A stretch of DNA of 64,000 nt from Candidatus Gagatemarchaeum stordalenia. Its GTDB lineage: Archaea > Thermoproteota > Nitrososphaeria > Nitrososphaerales > Gagatemarchaeaceae. Below, in pieces: positions 51,801 through 59,901 of this stretch (position 1 is the first letter of the stretch; each line of letters begins with the position of its first letter). The DNA lies in contig PLUF01000115.1 in assembly GCA_003164815.1 (NCBI GenBank), forward strand, positions 1 to 64,000. Reading direction: 5' to 3'. A model generated the notes under the pieces. It ran no database searches, had not been told where the DNA came from, and saw only the letters and a list, made by a program, of their open reading frames with translations. The position numbers were made by a program, and so were the translations under genes.

Positions 51801-53335
51801 TCGTCCAGGGGAAGGATATCGCCCAGTCCGTACTCGAGAGAGCAGACGTGTGCATCGTGGGCTCGGGCGCCGCAGGGGCGATACTGGCCTGGGAGATGGC
51901 CGAGATGGGTCGGAGCGTGGTCCTCCTCGAGAAGGGGGGCTACCATCCCCGCAACGACTTCAACCAGCGAGAGGAGGATATGATCCCGATGCTCTACAAG
52001 AACTCGGGACTCCAGTTCACGCTCCCGACCGGCTTCGCAGTGGCTCAGGGAAGCTGCGTCGGAGGGTCCACGGTCGTGAACGACGCGGTCTGCTTCAGGA
52101 CGCCGGACGCGGTCCTTGGATGGTGGACGGACCAGTACAAGGTCGATGGGGTGGATCCCGGGACCATGAAGAGGTACTTTGAGAAGGTCGAGCCCAGGAT
52201 CTCGGTCGGGGTCGTTCAGCCCTTCGAGCTGAACAGGAACAACCTCATCCTCAAGCAAGGGTCCGAGAAGCTGGGGTGGTCCGGCGCGCCAAACTCCAGG
52301 AACTGCAAGAACTGCAGGCAGTGCGGCCTCTGCCACCTCGGCTGTTCCTACGGCACAAAGCAGAGCATGCTGGAGACTTACATCCCAGACACCCAGAGCA
52401 AGCACGGCGACCTGGTGAAAATCTACGCCGACACCACCGCAACCTCGGTCACACGGTCCGGCAGCAGAGCGACTGGCGTGATTGCAACCGTCGCGGGCAC
52501 CGGCGACAGGACCTTCAGCCTGAGCGTGAAGGCGAAGCTGGTCTTCGTCTCCGCCGGGACGGTGGCCTCTTCCGAGCTGCTACTCAGGAGCGGTCTGAAC
52601 ATCAACGGGCTGGTCGGGAAGGGTGTCGCCATACACCCGTCGCCCGGCGTGGTGGGCGACTTCGCGGAGACCGTGAACGGACACGAGGGGATTCCCATGG
52701 CCTACCATTGCGACGAGTTCAGCGTGGTGAAGACCGGCAAGCGCGGCTATATGATCGAGTCGATCTTCCTCGCCCCGTACCAGTTCTCGCTCTCCCTTCC
52801 AGGTTTCGATTATGATGTGAAGCAGCTGATGTCGCGCTACAACCACTACGCTCTCCTTGGCTCTCTCCTTCACGACGAGAACGTGGGCACGGTACGGCTC
52901 GGCGGCCCCCTGGGTGCTGTTCTGGAGTACGGGCTCACTTCGGCGGATGCCAAACTGATGATAGAGGGCATGAAGAACTCCGCGAGGGTCCTCCTCGCCG
53001 CTGGTGCGACGCAGGTCATTACGTCCCACAGAAAGAAGACCGTGATCTACTCAGAGGACGACCTAGACCTCATCGAGAGCAGGGGTGTGGGCCCGACCGA
53101 GATTAATGTGGCCTCGGCCCATCCCCAGGGCGGGAACCGGATGGGCGGAAAGCCCGAAGGAGCCGTCGTCGACTCCTACTCGAAGGTCTACGGGTTCGAG
53201 AACCTGTTCGTCTGCGACGCGAGCGTCTTTCCAACTTCCCTGGGCGTGAACCCACAGCTCACCGTGATGGCGCTCGCCACAAGAGCGGCAGAGCACGTGG
53301 GGGAGAACTGGGCCAAGTACGCAGGGGGGAGCTGA
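51797..53335 (+). CDS. GMC-family oxidoreductase
   Basis: A 512-residue FAD enzyme. The Rossmann motif CIVGSGAAGAILAWEM is at residues 15-30. A Cys-rich segment NCKNCRQCGLCHLGC (about 170-185) and the C-terminal HPQGGNRMGG and GVNPQLTVMALA are typical of glucose-methanol-choline dehydrogenases that use a membrane or subunit acceptor. It would oxidise an alcohol or sugar and pass electrons to the co-encoded subunit-3-type protein. No twin-arginine signal is visible, so its compartment is unclear. GTG 51797 lies in GTGA shared with the previous stop. Confidence 0.88.
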   Translation: MIVQGKDIAQSVLERADVCIVGSGAAGAILAWEMAEMGRSVVLLEKGGYHPRNDFNQREEDMIPMLYKNSGLQFTLPTGFAVAQGSCVGGSTVVNDAVCFRTPDAVLGWWTDQYKVDGVDPGTMKRYFEKVEPRISVGVVQPFELNRNNLILKQGSEKLGWSGAPNSRNCKNCRQCGLCHLGCSYGTKQSMLETYIPDTQSKHGDLVKIYADTTATSVTRSGSRATGVIATVAGTGDRTFSLSVKAKLVFVSAGTVASSELLLRSGLNINGLVGKGVAIHPSPGVVGDFAETVNGHEGIPMAYHCDEFSVVKTGKRGYMIESIFLAPYQFSLSLPGFDYDVKQLMSRYNHYALLGSLLHDENVGTVRLGGPLGAVLEYGLTSADAKLMIEGMKNSARVLLAAGATQVITSHRKKTVIYSEDDLDLIESRGVGPTEINVASAHPQGGNRMGGKPEGAVVDSYSKVYGFENLFVCDASVFPTSLGVNPQLTVMALATRAAEHVGENWAKYAGGS

Positions 53336-53364
53336 AGGGCCTGGCCTCCGACCGGCGCGCCTTC

Positions 53365-54459
53365 ATGGCAGGAGTCAACGTGGACGGGGGTCTCCTAAGG
53401 GAGTCCCCGAAGTGGGTCACCGAGACGCTGGCCTCCACTCCGATACGGTGGCTCAGGATACACACCCTGCCCACCCGATCGCTTGACCAGAAGGGCCCAG
53501 GCGGACTGTCATACCTCGACGCGATAGAGCAAGTCTGCCGCAGCGGCCTGAACATAGTGACCCCCATCGACGTCGGCTACACCGAGGTGGTCGGGTCAGT
53601 CCCACGCGCCGGGCTCGACGCGTTCATCGAGGAGTCGTACGGCTACTCCTCCAAGGCCGCAAGGCTGATCGCCGAGACGGCCTCGAGATACAACGTCGAG
53701 GCGGTCTTCGGGATCGAGAACGAGATAGACATGAAGTCCTGGATCATGCAATCGCTCCCCGGGATCGCGTGGCGGGAGTCGTCGGAGGCGTGGATCTCGT
53801 TCGCGCTTGATTCCTCTCTGAAGTACCAGCGGCTCAACAACATCCTCAGGGGGGTGAAGGACTCGGTCCCCGCCGCCCGGACGATGGTCAACGTCTCGGC
53901 GGAGGACGCAGAAGACCTTCTCGGCCTGCTGCGGAGACGACCAAGGGACCTGCCTGCCCAGAGGGGTGCCCTGGAGACCTTCTCCGACAAGATGGTGGAC
54001 TGGAAGGTCGAGCTAGCGCACGTCAAGGAGCGTCTTGACGTGGATCTGGTGGGGGTAGACACCTATCCTAACTACTTTCTCAAGTTCCCAATAATGGGCC
54101 AGGATACCGCAAACAAGGTCGCGCAGGCCGCCGCCATCAGCGGGAAGCCCATCTTCAACCCGGAGTTCGGCTACAGCACCTACAGGAGCATCCTCGAGCG
54201 CTTCTCCGCGGGGCTCCTTCTGAAGCCCTCTGCTTCACGCATGCAGGTCGAGTTCTTCAGGAACACCCTCGCGTCGATAGAGACCTCCCAGTCTGTCGGC
54301 ACATTCCCGTGGCTCCTCATGACCCAGACCGACAGGGTCGAGGTTCCCAGGCAGGAGAGCTATTTCGGGCTCTTCCAGATGCACGGGAGGGCGGTCAGGA
54401 AGCAGCCTGCCTTCGACTACTATGTTGATTGGCTCCAGAGGAGGGACGGGAAAAAATGA
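53365..54459 (+). CDS. GH-A clan-like glycoside hydrolase, start uncertain
   Basis: A 364-residue TIM-barrel protein. GVNVDGGLLRESPKW is the first strand, FGIENEIDM (Asn-Glu at about 119-120) matches the acid/base of clan GH-A, and IFNPEFGYST contains the late Glu nucleophile. It probably cleaves a glycosidic bond; the sugar may feed the GMC dehydrogenase encoded before it. The ATG at 53365 cuts into the conserved first strand (RRAFMAGVNVDGG). An in-frame CTG at 53332 overlaps the GMC stop (CTGA), exactly like the other couplings in this operon, and would give a complete strand. Confidence 0.75.
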   Translation: MAGVNVDGGLLRESPKWVTETLASTPIRWLRIHTLPTRSLDQKGPGGLSYLDAIEQVCRSGLNIVTPIDVGYTEVVGSVPRAGLDAFIEESYGYSSKAARLIAETASRYNVEAVFGIENEIDMKSWIMQSLPGIAWRESSEAWISFALDSSLKYQRLNNILRGVKDSVPAARTMVNVSAEDAEDLLGLLRRRPRDLPAQRGALETFSDKMVDWKVELAHVKERLDVDLVGVDTYPNYFLKFPIMGQDTANKVAQAAAISGKPIFNPEFGYSTYRSILERFSAGLLLKPSASRMQVEFFRNTLASIETSQSVGTFPWLLMTQTDRVEVPRQESYFGLFQMHGRAVRKQPAFDYYVDWLQRRDGKK

Positions 54460-54857
54460 CCGCCCCGAAGCAGACCAACCTCCTCACGCGTATCTTCCTG
54501 CTGACCTGGCTCTGGTCGATCTTCGCCGGGTTCTACCTCGTCGCCTATGCATTCTGGGTACCGGCCCTTTTCTCGAGCGTCGCGGTCACCCTCCCGGTAA
54601 CCGCGGTGACGCTCGTCCTCGGGTTTGCCCTCCTCTACGACGGCTTCGGGGCCGCTCTGAGCCTAGGCGGTGGTTCCCCCCAGCGGGCGCTTCCGGGCAG
54701 GCGATTTTGGAGGATTGCGGGGGGCCTCATACTCCTCGCCTACGTCTCGGTCTACCTGCCCGCGAGCGGAAGAGTGGTCGCCCACTGGCCTCTCGACCTC
54801 GCGATAACCGTGGTGGCTGGGGTGGTCATGGTCGCCTACGCTATCGCCGACACCTGA
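54456..54857 (+). CDS. four-helix membrane protein of the GMC operon
   Basis: A 133-residue protein with about four membrane helices and no recognised family. ATG 54456 shares four bases with the glycoside hydrolase stop. The operon order is membrane/subunit-3 protein, GMC oxidoreductase, glycoside hydrolase and this protein, so it may help transport or electron transfer. Confidence 0.65.
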   Translation: MTAPKQTNLLTRIFLLTWLWSIFAGFYLVAYAFWVPALFSSVAVTLPVTAVTLVLGFALLYDGFGAALSLGGGSPQRALPGRRFWRIAGGLILLAYVSVYLPASGRVVAHWPLDLAITVVAGVVMVAYAIADT

Positions 54858-54949
54858 ACCCTAACGCATCAGGGCGACGCAATTCCCTCCGTCGATCTCT
54901 GGATAACGGTACTGAAACGGATATTAGCTGCTACGAGATTAGCACTTCG

Positions 54950-55063
54950 ATGTCACTCGGCGCGCTCCCATCGTCCTCCTGCCTTTCCTGCGGATGTGAC
55001 GAGTTCTCGTGCGCACCCTGCAAGAACCAGGCTGAGTGCTCAAACTGCTCCTCGTGCTGCTGA
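54950..55063 (+). CDS. 37-residue Cys-rich metallothionein-like peptide
   Basis: The ORF from ATG 54950 to TGA 55061-55063 encodes 37 residues, nine of them Cys, at positions 11, 14, 16, 21, 24, 30, 33, 36 and 37, in CxxC, CxC and CC groupings with no His. This dense Cys pattern is that of metallothioneins or small zinc/copper scavengers. A TATA-like GATATTA (54919-54925) lies about 27 bases before the ATG, so it has its own leaderless promoter. A cation-transporter gene follows 24 bases later. Metal binding is an inference. Confidence 0.7.
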   Translation: MSLGALPSSSCLSCGCDEFSCAPCKNQAECSNCSSCC

Positions 55064-55087
55064 AGCGCCAGCCATAGCACCTGGAGG

Positions 55088-55677
55088 ATGACGGGCGCGG
55101 CAATGGGAATCAGGCTGGAGTATCTCGGTTCGGCGTGGATGACCGTAGAGGCCGTCGCCTCGATCGAGTTCGGGCTTATCGCCGGAAGCCTCGCGCTGAT
55201 TGCGTTCGGGGGAGACAGCGTTATCGAGCTTATCTCCGGCTTTGTGGTGCTGTCACATTTGCGCGACGATACCAGCGGCCCCGGGGAGGAGGGGAGGAGG
55301 GCCGAGCAGCTGACGAGCGCGCTCCTCTTCGCACTGATCCCGGTCATCGGCCTCGGGGCCGTCTATTCGTACACAGCGGGGCTTCGGCCTGAGGCGTCGT
55401 CCTTCGGAATCCTCGTGGCCTTGGGCGCGGTCGTGATGTGCCATATCTGTACTCGAGGAAGAAGAGGATCGGCGAGGAGACGCGATGTCTGCCCTTGAAG
55501 ATGGACGCAATCGAGTCCGTCACCTGCTTCTTCATGGCCGCGGTGCTTCTCGGTGGCCTACTGGCGGAGTACTTCCTCGGGCTCTGGTGGGCCGACTATC
55601 TCGCCACTGGGGTGATTCTGGTTTTCGTCGCAAGAGAAGCGATCGAGTCATATCGTGAGCTTCACGAAGTCGAGTAG
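55088..55677 (+). pseudogene. cation efflux (CDF-like) transporter, frameshifted
   Basis: The first part (from ATG 55088) reads like a cation transporter: RLEYLGSAWMTVEAVASIEFGLIAGSLALIAFGGDSVIELISGFVVL, with D and E pairs in helices where metal may bind. Near 55436-55441 the frame shifts: the correct continuation is PYLYSRKKRIGEETRCLPLKMDAIESVTCFFMA, which needs removal of two bases from the TGTG at 55437-55440. Both halves together give the normal length for small CDF-type transporters (about 195 residues). It may be a real pseudogene, a phase-variable gene or a sequencing error. Confidence 0.75.
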
Positions 55678-55861
55678 ACTGGACGTTGGCTGCTTCGGGG
55701 CCTTTGAAGGCATAAGCTCGTAGAACGTCCGCGGGAACTAGGAATCGCCGAGCATGCTTTTCTAGTATGGAATTGCAGTCTTCGTAATCCGAGAAGGTCG
55801 CCTCTGAACGTTCACTTGCTTGGGATGTGCGTTGCTCTTCAGATGTAGGATCCGTAAGGGT

Positions 55862-56548
55862 TCAGGTCTTGGTCTTGATGTTGTTCGTCGAATCGAGGAG
55901 CGCCGACTTCAAGCCGCTGACAATTATTCGTAATCCCCAATCGAACTTCTCTGCCGAGCTGAGGATGTCAATTTCGGTCATGAATGCGTCCATCATGCCC
56001 GACCCGAATGTGGACGCGCCCCCTGATCTTCGTAGGGAGGTGGGTTCAGATTCCGGCCCTTCTCCGGCTTGCTCTGCCGTGACGTACCCCCAAACGTAGT
56101 CGAAGGTGGTCACCGTCGCCAGGGCTGCGTGAAGAAGGTCGAAACCAGCGTCGTTGAGAACCTGCATCGTGAGAGTCGCCGCTTCCGCGAGGATACGTGC
56201 GCGGAAGGGTGAGGCGCCTGACACGACGCGGGCGCCGTCCTTGTGGGATAGCACAGCCTTGCGCACAACGTGGGCCGTTTCGACCATCCAGTCTGCCCAG
56301 GCCGCAGCGTCTGCTGGGCGTTTGATCTCCTCCAGTCCGCCTTCCACCAAGATTGCCTGTGCCATGTCGTCGATGATGTCCTGCTTGTCCTTGAAGTGCC
56401 AGTACAGCGCCGGAGCTTGGACACCGAGCTTCGACGCTATCCGTCGCAGCGTGACATGCTCGAGGCCTTCTGAATCGAGGATTTCCAGGGCCGCTCTAAT
56501 GACCGCTTCAGGTTCAATGTGAGGGGCTCTGGCTGCTCGAACTCGCAT
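55862..56548 (-). CDS. TetR/AcrR-family repressor
   Basis: A 228-residue regulator. The HTH near the N-terminus is VTLRRIASKLGVQAPALYWHFKDKQDIIDDM, typical of TetR. The C-terminal domain should bind a drug-like ligand. It is transcribed divergently from an ABC exporter, and the intervening 75 bases hold a perfect GTTAAG/CTTAAC repeat over the exporter transcription start. Negative control of the exporter is inferred from this arrangement. Confidence 0.9.
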   Translation of the reverse strand: MRVRAARAPHIEPEAVIRAALEILDSEGLEHVTLRRIASKLGVQAPALYWHFKDKQDIIDDMAQAILVEGGLEEIKRPADAAAWADWMVETAHVVRKAVLSHKDGARVVSGASPFRARILAEAATLTMQVLNDAGFDLLHAALATVTTFDYVWGYVTAEQAGEGPESEPTSLRRSGGASTFGSGMMDAFMTEIDILSSAEKFDWGLRIIVSGLKSALLDSTNNIKTKT

Positions 56549-56606
56549 AGCTTACACCATGTAACGAGTCTATATACGCTATACGTCGATAAGTATATTT
56601 AGTATT

Positions 56607-56622
56607 GTTAAGTGCCCTTAAC
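56607..56622. promoter_or_regulatory. candidate TetR operator GTTAAG-N4-CTTAAC
   Basis: GTTAAG (56607-56612) and CTTAAC (56617-56622) form a perfect 6-bp inverted repeat. It lies after the exporter TATA box (AAGTATATTT, 56591-56600) and directly before its ATG, where bound repressor would cover the transcription start. A third GTTAAG begins at 56626. Confidence 0.6.
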
Positions 56623-56623
56623 T

Positions 56624-57613
56624 ATGTTAAGGACTGAGTTCAAAGTTTCGGGTCAAGATCACGAACCAGTTATCCATGTAGAGAATCTGGTCAAGCGCTA
56701 TCGCCGAGGCGAGGCGGCCGCCGTCGACGGCCTCAGCTTCGATGTTCGTCCAGGCGAGTTCTTCGCGCTTCTCGGGCCCAACGGCGCCGGAAAGACCACG
56801 ACGATTTCCATCCTGACCACGACGCTAGCGATGACGAGCGGCACCGTAAGCATCGGCGGATATGATTTGGACAGGCAGGCCAAGAATGTCCGCCAGAGCA
56901 TCGGAATCATCTTCCAGAACCCGAGCCTTGACCTTAACCTGACTGCAGAAGAGAACATCCGCTTTCACGTATGCCTTTACGGAATCTACGGCTACAGGCC
57001 AACCTACGGCCTGATGCCGAGAAGCTACCGAGATAAGGTGATGGAGCTTGCGGAGGTGCTGGGCATCACCAAGGAGATCTTCAAGCCGGTCAAGACCTTC
57101 TCGGGGGGAATGAAGCGCAAGTTGGAGATAATCCGCAGCCTAATGCACGACCCGAAGATACTCTTCTTGGACGAGCCGACCACCGGGCTGGACGCCGTTG
57201 GCCGGGCCTCGCTTTGGGACTATCTGCAGAAGGTCCACAGAGAGAAGAAGACGACGATCTTCCTGACCACCCACTACATCGAAGAAGCGGAGAGCGCGGA
57301 CCGGATTTGCATCGTCAACCACGGCAAGATGCTGTTTTCAGGCTCGCCCGAGTCCATGAAGAGCCTGATGGTCGGCAACTATCTGCTGCTCGATGCCGAG
57401 GATCGCGATTCCCTGAGGGGCGAGCTGGCTGGGTTTGGACCAGAGATGATGGAAGACGGCCGTCTCAAGGTCCGCTTCAGCGGGAGCACGCCGCAGAACA
57501 TCCTGTCTCAAATCAAGACCCCGCTCTCCTTCATGCGCCTACACGAGCCCACGCTCGAGGAGGCGTACATCGACCTGGTCAGCAGCGGGCAAGAGGAAGA
57601 GGAGGCGGCATGA
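56624..57613 (+). CDS. ABC exporter ATPase (drug-efflux type)
   Basis: A 329-residue ATPase with Walker A GPNGAGKTTT, signature SGGMKRKLEI and Walker B ILFLDEPTTGLD, followed by a C-terminal extension usual for DrrA/CcmA-like exporters. With the following permease it probably exports a drug or lipid. ATG 56624 lies about 28 bases from the TATA box, so the message is leaderless; GTG 56612 is less likely because it would lie inside the operator. Its stop overlaps the permease ATG. Confidence 0.9.
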   Translation: MLRTEFKVSGQDHEPVIHVENLVKRYRRGEAAAVDGLSFDVRPGEFFALLGPNGAGKTTTISILTTTLAMTSGTVSIGGYDLDRQAKNVRQSIGIIFQNPSLDLNLTAEENIRFHVCLYGIYGYRPTYGLMPRSYRDKVMELAEVLGITKEIFKPVKTFSGGMKRKLEIIRSLMHDPKILFLDEPTTGLDAVGRASLWDYLQKVHREKKTTIFLTTHYIEEAESADRICIVNHGKMLFSGSPESMKSLMVGNYLLLDAEDRDSLRGELAGFGPEMMEDGRLKVRFSGSTPQNILSQIKTPLSFMRLHEPTLEEAYIDLVSSGQEEEEAA

Positions 57614-58410
57614 AGGTGTCGCTTCAAAGGGAGTTCAACGCGTCGCTGACCATCGCCGCCCGGGACGTGCTGCGCTACATTCGAGATTGGAAGACCAGCC
57701 TCCTGTTCAGCTTCTTCTTCCCGATTGCGTTCCTGGGGATACTGGGAGGCACCATCGGGCAGAACCTGAGCGCCGGACTGGGATACGACTACATGCAGTT
57801 CGCGCTGCTGGGGATGGTCGCCAACCTGCTCGTCCAATTCACGATGATGGGGGTGACCTCGCTCATCGAAGAGCGCGAGAACGGCTTCACGCAGGAGATC
57901 TTCGTCTCACCCGTGTCGAGATACTCGATCCTGATCGGGAAGATAATCGGTGGCAGCTTCGCGGGCGCGGTGGCGCTGATGGCGCTCTTCGTAGTGGCAT
58001 TCGCCATGGGCATACCTCTCAGCTTGGTGGACATAGGGCGGATACTGCTTGTATGCCCGATAGTGTTCCTGCTGGGCGGTGCCTTTGGCGTCCTCCTGTG
58101 CGGCATCTTCGGCTCCAGCCCAAAGGGAGTGGACCGTGCGACGATCATGGTCATGTTCCCCCAGATGTTCCTCTCGGGCGCTCTCATTCCAGTGAAGAAC
58201 TCAACGGGGATGCTGGGCGTCCTCGTTCACCTGATGCCCGCCACCTATCTCGTTGACTTGCTGAGGGGAGTCTTCTACCAGGGTAGTCCAGTGTACGGGC
58301 AGATGATCCTGTACAACCCGATATTTGACCTGATGATCAGCATAGCCCTCGCCGTAGCATTCTTGGTCGCTGGAGCCCACCTATTCGTGCGAAGCGAACG
58401 CAACAGATGA
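57610..58410 (+). CDS. ABC-2 type exporter permease
   Basis: A 266-residue membrane protein with six helices of the ABC-2 (DrrB-like) type. SLIEERENGFTQEIFVSPVSRYSILIGKIIGG is the typical cytoplasmic segment, and FPQMFLSGALIPV lies in the last helices. ATG 57610 shares four bases with the ATPase stop. It forms the channel of the exporter controlled by the TetR gene. Confidence 0.9.
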   Translation: MKVSLQREFNASLTIAARDVLRYIRDWKTSLLFSFFFPIAFLGILGGTIGQNLSAGLGYDYMQFALLGMVANLLVQFTMMGVTSLIEERENGFTQEIFVSPVSRYSILIGKIIGGSFAGAVALMALFVVAFAMGIPLSLVDIGRILLVCPIVFLLGGAFGVLLCGIFGSSPKGVDRATIMVMFPQMFLSGALIPVKNSTGMLGVLVHLMPATYLVDLLRGVFYQGSPVYGQMILYNPIFDLMISIALAVAFLVAGAHLFVRSERNR

Positions 58411-58446
58411 GCCTTTGCTACTCGAGCTCCGGTCCCGCATGATGAT

Positions 58447-58722
58447 ATGCACTGGCAGTCCAACGGAGAGCTGCTCAAGGAACTCAGAGACCTGACGCAA
58501 TACCGGGCTGAAATGGGTGAGAATCCGCAGACGCTTCTGGATGAGCTGACGGCGGACCGCTGGGTTATCGGGGCATCCGAATCGGCAAGAGAAAGTTCGG
58601 GGTTGGTGGGATGGACTAGGCCACTCCGGCAGGCTGCTCCTTTTGAACCTCGTGCCGCGCTTCTGATTCGACCAAGTATTCTCTCATTTCCAGTTCTTCA
58701 ATCCGCCCAGTCTTCCTCCTGA
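58447..58722 (+). CDS. possible small ORF after the exporter
   Basis: A 91-residue ORF with a helical, polar N-terminus (NGELLKELRDLTQYRAEMGE) and a less protein-like C-terminus that overlaps the convergent winged-helix gene. It may be the degraded end of a longer protein. Evidence is weak. Confidence 0.2.
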   Translation: MHWQSNGELLKELRDLTQYRAEMGENPQTLLDELTADRWVIGASESARESSGLVGWTRPLRQAAPFEPRAALLIRPSILSFPVLQSAQSSS

Positions 58723-59179
58723 GATTCTCTAGTCTGAACTCCTCCATGAATGCCTCGCTGATTCTGAATCCGCCCTCCTCGCTCCTTACAACAACCCCCA
58801 TCTCCTCCAGCTTGCTCACACGCTCTTCAGTGAAGCCCATCAATCTCGAGATCGCTTCGAGATTCGCTCCCGGGGCGTCCCTGAGCAAGACGAACAACTC
58901 CGAATCAAACGAAGGTGGAAGACCAGAAGTGGCTTTCTTTCGCCTAGCTTCCAGCCCTTTTCTTGGCCTCTCGCTTGGCGCTCGGACCTGTCTGCGTTTG
59001 GTCTTCGCCGCTTTCCGTGCGACGTTGGTCGGGCGGCTGGCTTCCTGGGGCCCTGTTCTGCGCGCCTTCTTGGCTGGCTTTGACACATCCGCTGTGCCCT
59101 CTTGCTGTCTAATAAAGAAATGACAAATCAGTCCCGTAGAGTTGTTGGGTGATGACGAATGACTCACACTCCAAGTCAC
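58616..59179 (-). CDS. basic-tailed winged-helix DNA-binding protein
   Basis: A 187-residue protein. Residues about 30-85 are Lys/Arg/Pro-rich and probably bind DNA non-specifically. The following part (FVLLRDAPGANLEAISRLMGFTEERVSKLEEMGVV, about 95-130) looks like a winged helix. It may be a small chromatin or regulatory protein. Its start faces the ATPase remnant at 59238, and the two share a palindromic TATA box. Confidence 0.6.
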   Translation of the reverse strand: MTWSVSHSSSPNNSTGLICHFFIRQQEGTADVSKPAKKARRTGPQEASRPTNVARKAAKTKRRQVRAPSERPRKGLEARRKKATSGLPPSFDSELFVLLRDAPGANLEAISRLMGFTEERVSKLEEMGVVVRSEEGGFRISEAFMEEFRLENLRRKTGRIEELEMREYLVESEARHEVQKEQPAGVA

Positions 59180-59207
59180 CCAAGGACCCAGGTGCTGCCA
59201 GAACTCC

Positions 59208-59218
59208 GCATTATAAGC
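59208..59218. promoter_or_regulatory. shared bidirectional TATA box
   Basis: GCATTATAAGC reads GCTTATAATGC on the other strand, so it is TATA-like in both directions. It is centred about 24 bases before the plus-strand ATG at 59238 and about 35 bases before the minus-strand GTG at 59179. Confidence 0.45.
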
Positions 59219-59237
59219 AGCCGAATCCCCTCATCTT

Positions 59238-59402
59238 ATGTCTCGCACCATGGACGACGATGAAATGACGTTCCATGCGCTCTTCATCGGATCAACAGGG
59301 GCCGGAAAGACAAACGCGATGCTGTTCTGCCTGCGCAGGCGGCGGGAATCGAGGTCAAGGACGAGACCAAATGGACAACAATCATATAGAACGCCAAATT
59401 GA
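59238..59402 (+). pseudogene. P-loop ATPase remnant, HerA/FtsK-like start
   Basis: A 54-residue frame from ATG 59238 carries a Walker A motif, FIGSTGAGKTNAMLF (residues 16-30), as in HerA/VirB4-type ATPases, then turns Arg-rich and stops. In the next frame the sequence continues AAGIEVKDETKWTTII before a stop, so an additional small frameshift is likely. It is a remnant of an ATPase gene, perhaps from a conjugative or viral element. It has a TATA box and would be transcribed. Confidence 0.5.
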
Positions 59403-59423
59403 ATCGAAAAGGAGATTGAGCCT

Positions 59424-59843
59424 ATGGTCGAAGTGAAGTATGAGCCGTACAGAGAACTGATACTCCATGAGGTCAAGAAGTTGACCCTTCCGGACTTTCT
59501 ACTCATGGTCGCATCTCAAGTTGAAGCACAGAGACAGGGAGGAACTCCCGCTGTCGATTGGATTGACGGAATAGCTTTTGTAAAAGGAGAATACGCGCCA
59601 CCCGTCCCTCAACAAGTGACCGACGACCAGTTCAAAGGGCGACTCCATTATCCGATCGTGTTTTTCACAGAGACGACCTACGAAACTCAAAAGCGAGTGA
59701 CACTGAACGGAAGAGACGTCACAGTCAGATTGAACAAGGTAGAGGACAATCCCGTCTTCAAGGACATGGCCAAATTCTTGAAGACTTTCAATACGGCATC
59801 CGACGAGAGTTTACAAGATGAGAATCATGCAAAATCTGACTAA
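59424..59843 (+). CDS. hypothetical protein (139 aa) in accessory region
   Basis: A 139-residue soluble protein with AT-richer codons than the core genes. AAGGAG lies about ten bases before the ATG at 59424. It has helical N-terminus LILHEVKKLTLPDFLLMVASQVEAQ and a beta-rich middle, no recognised family. It probably belongs to the same imported segment as the ATPase remnant. Confidence 0.6.
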   Translation: MVEVKYEPYRELILHEVKKLTLPDFLLMVASQVEAQRQGGTPAVDWIDGIAFVKGEYAPPVPQQVTDDQFKGRLHYPIVFFTETTYETQKRVTLNGRDVTVRLNKVEDNPVFKDMAKFLKTFNTASDESLQDENHAKSD

Positions 59844-59901
59844 GACTTGGCAATCCCGTGGATGGGATTGCTTAAGAACGCGTTGAGCGACTAACGGAAG
59901 C

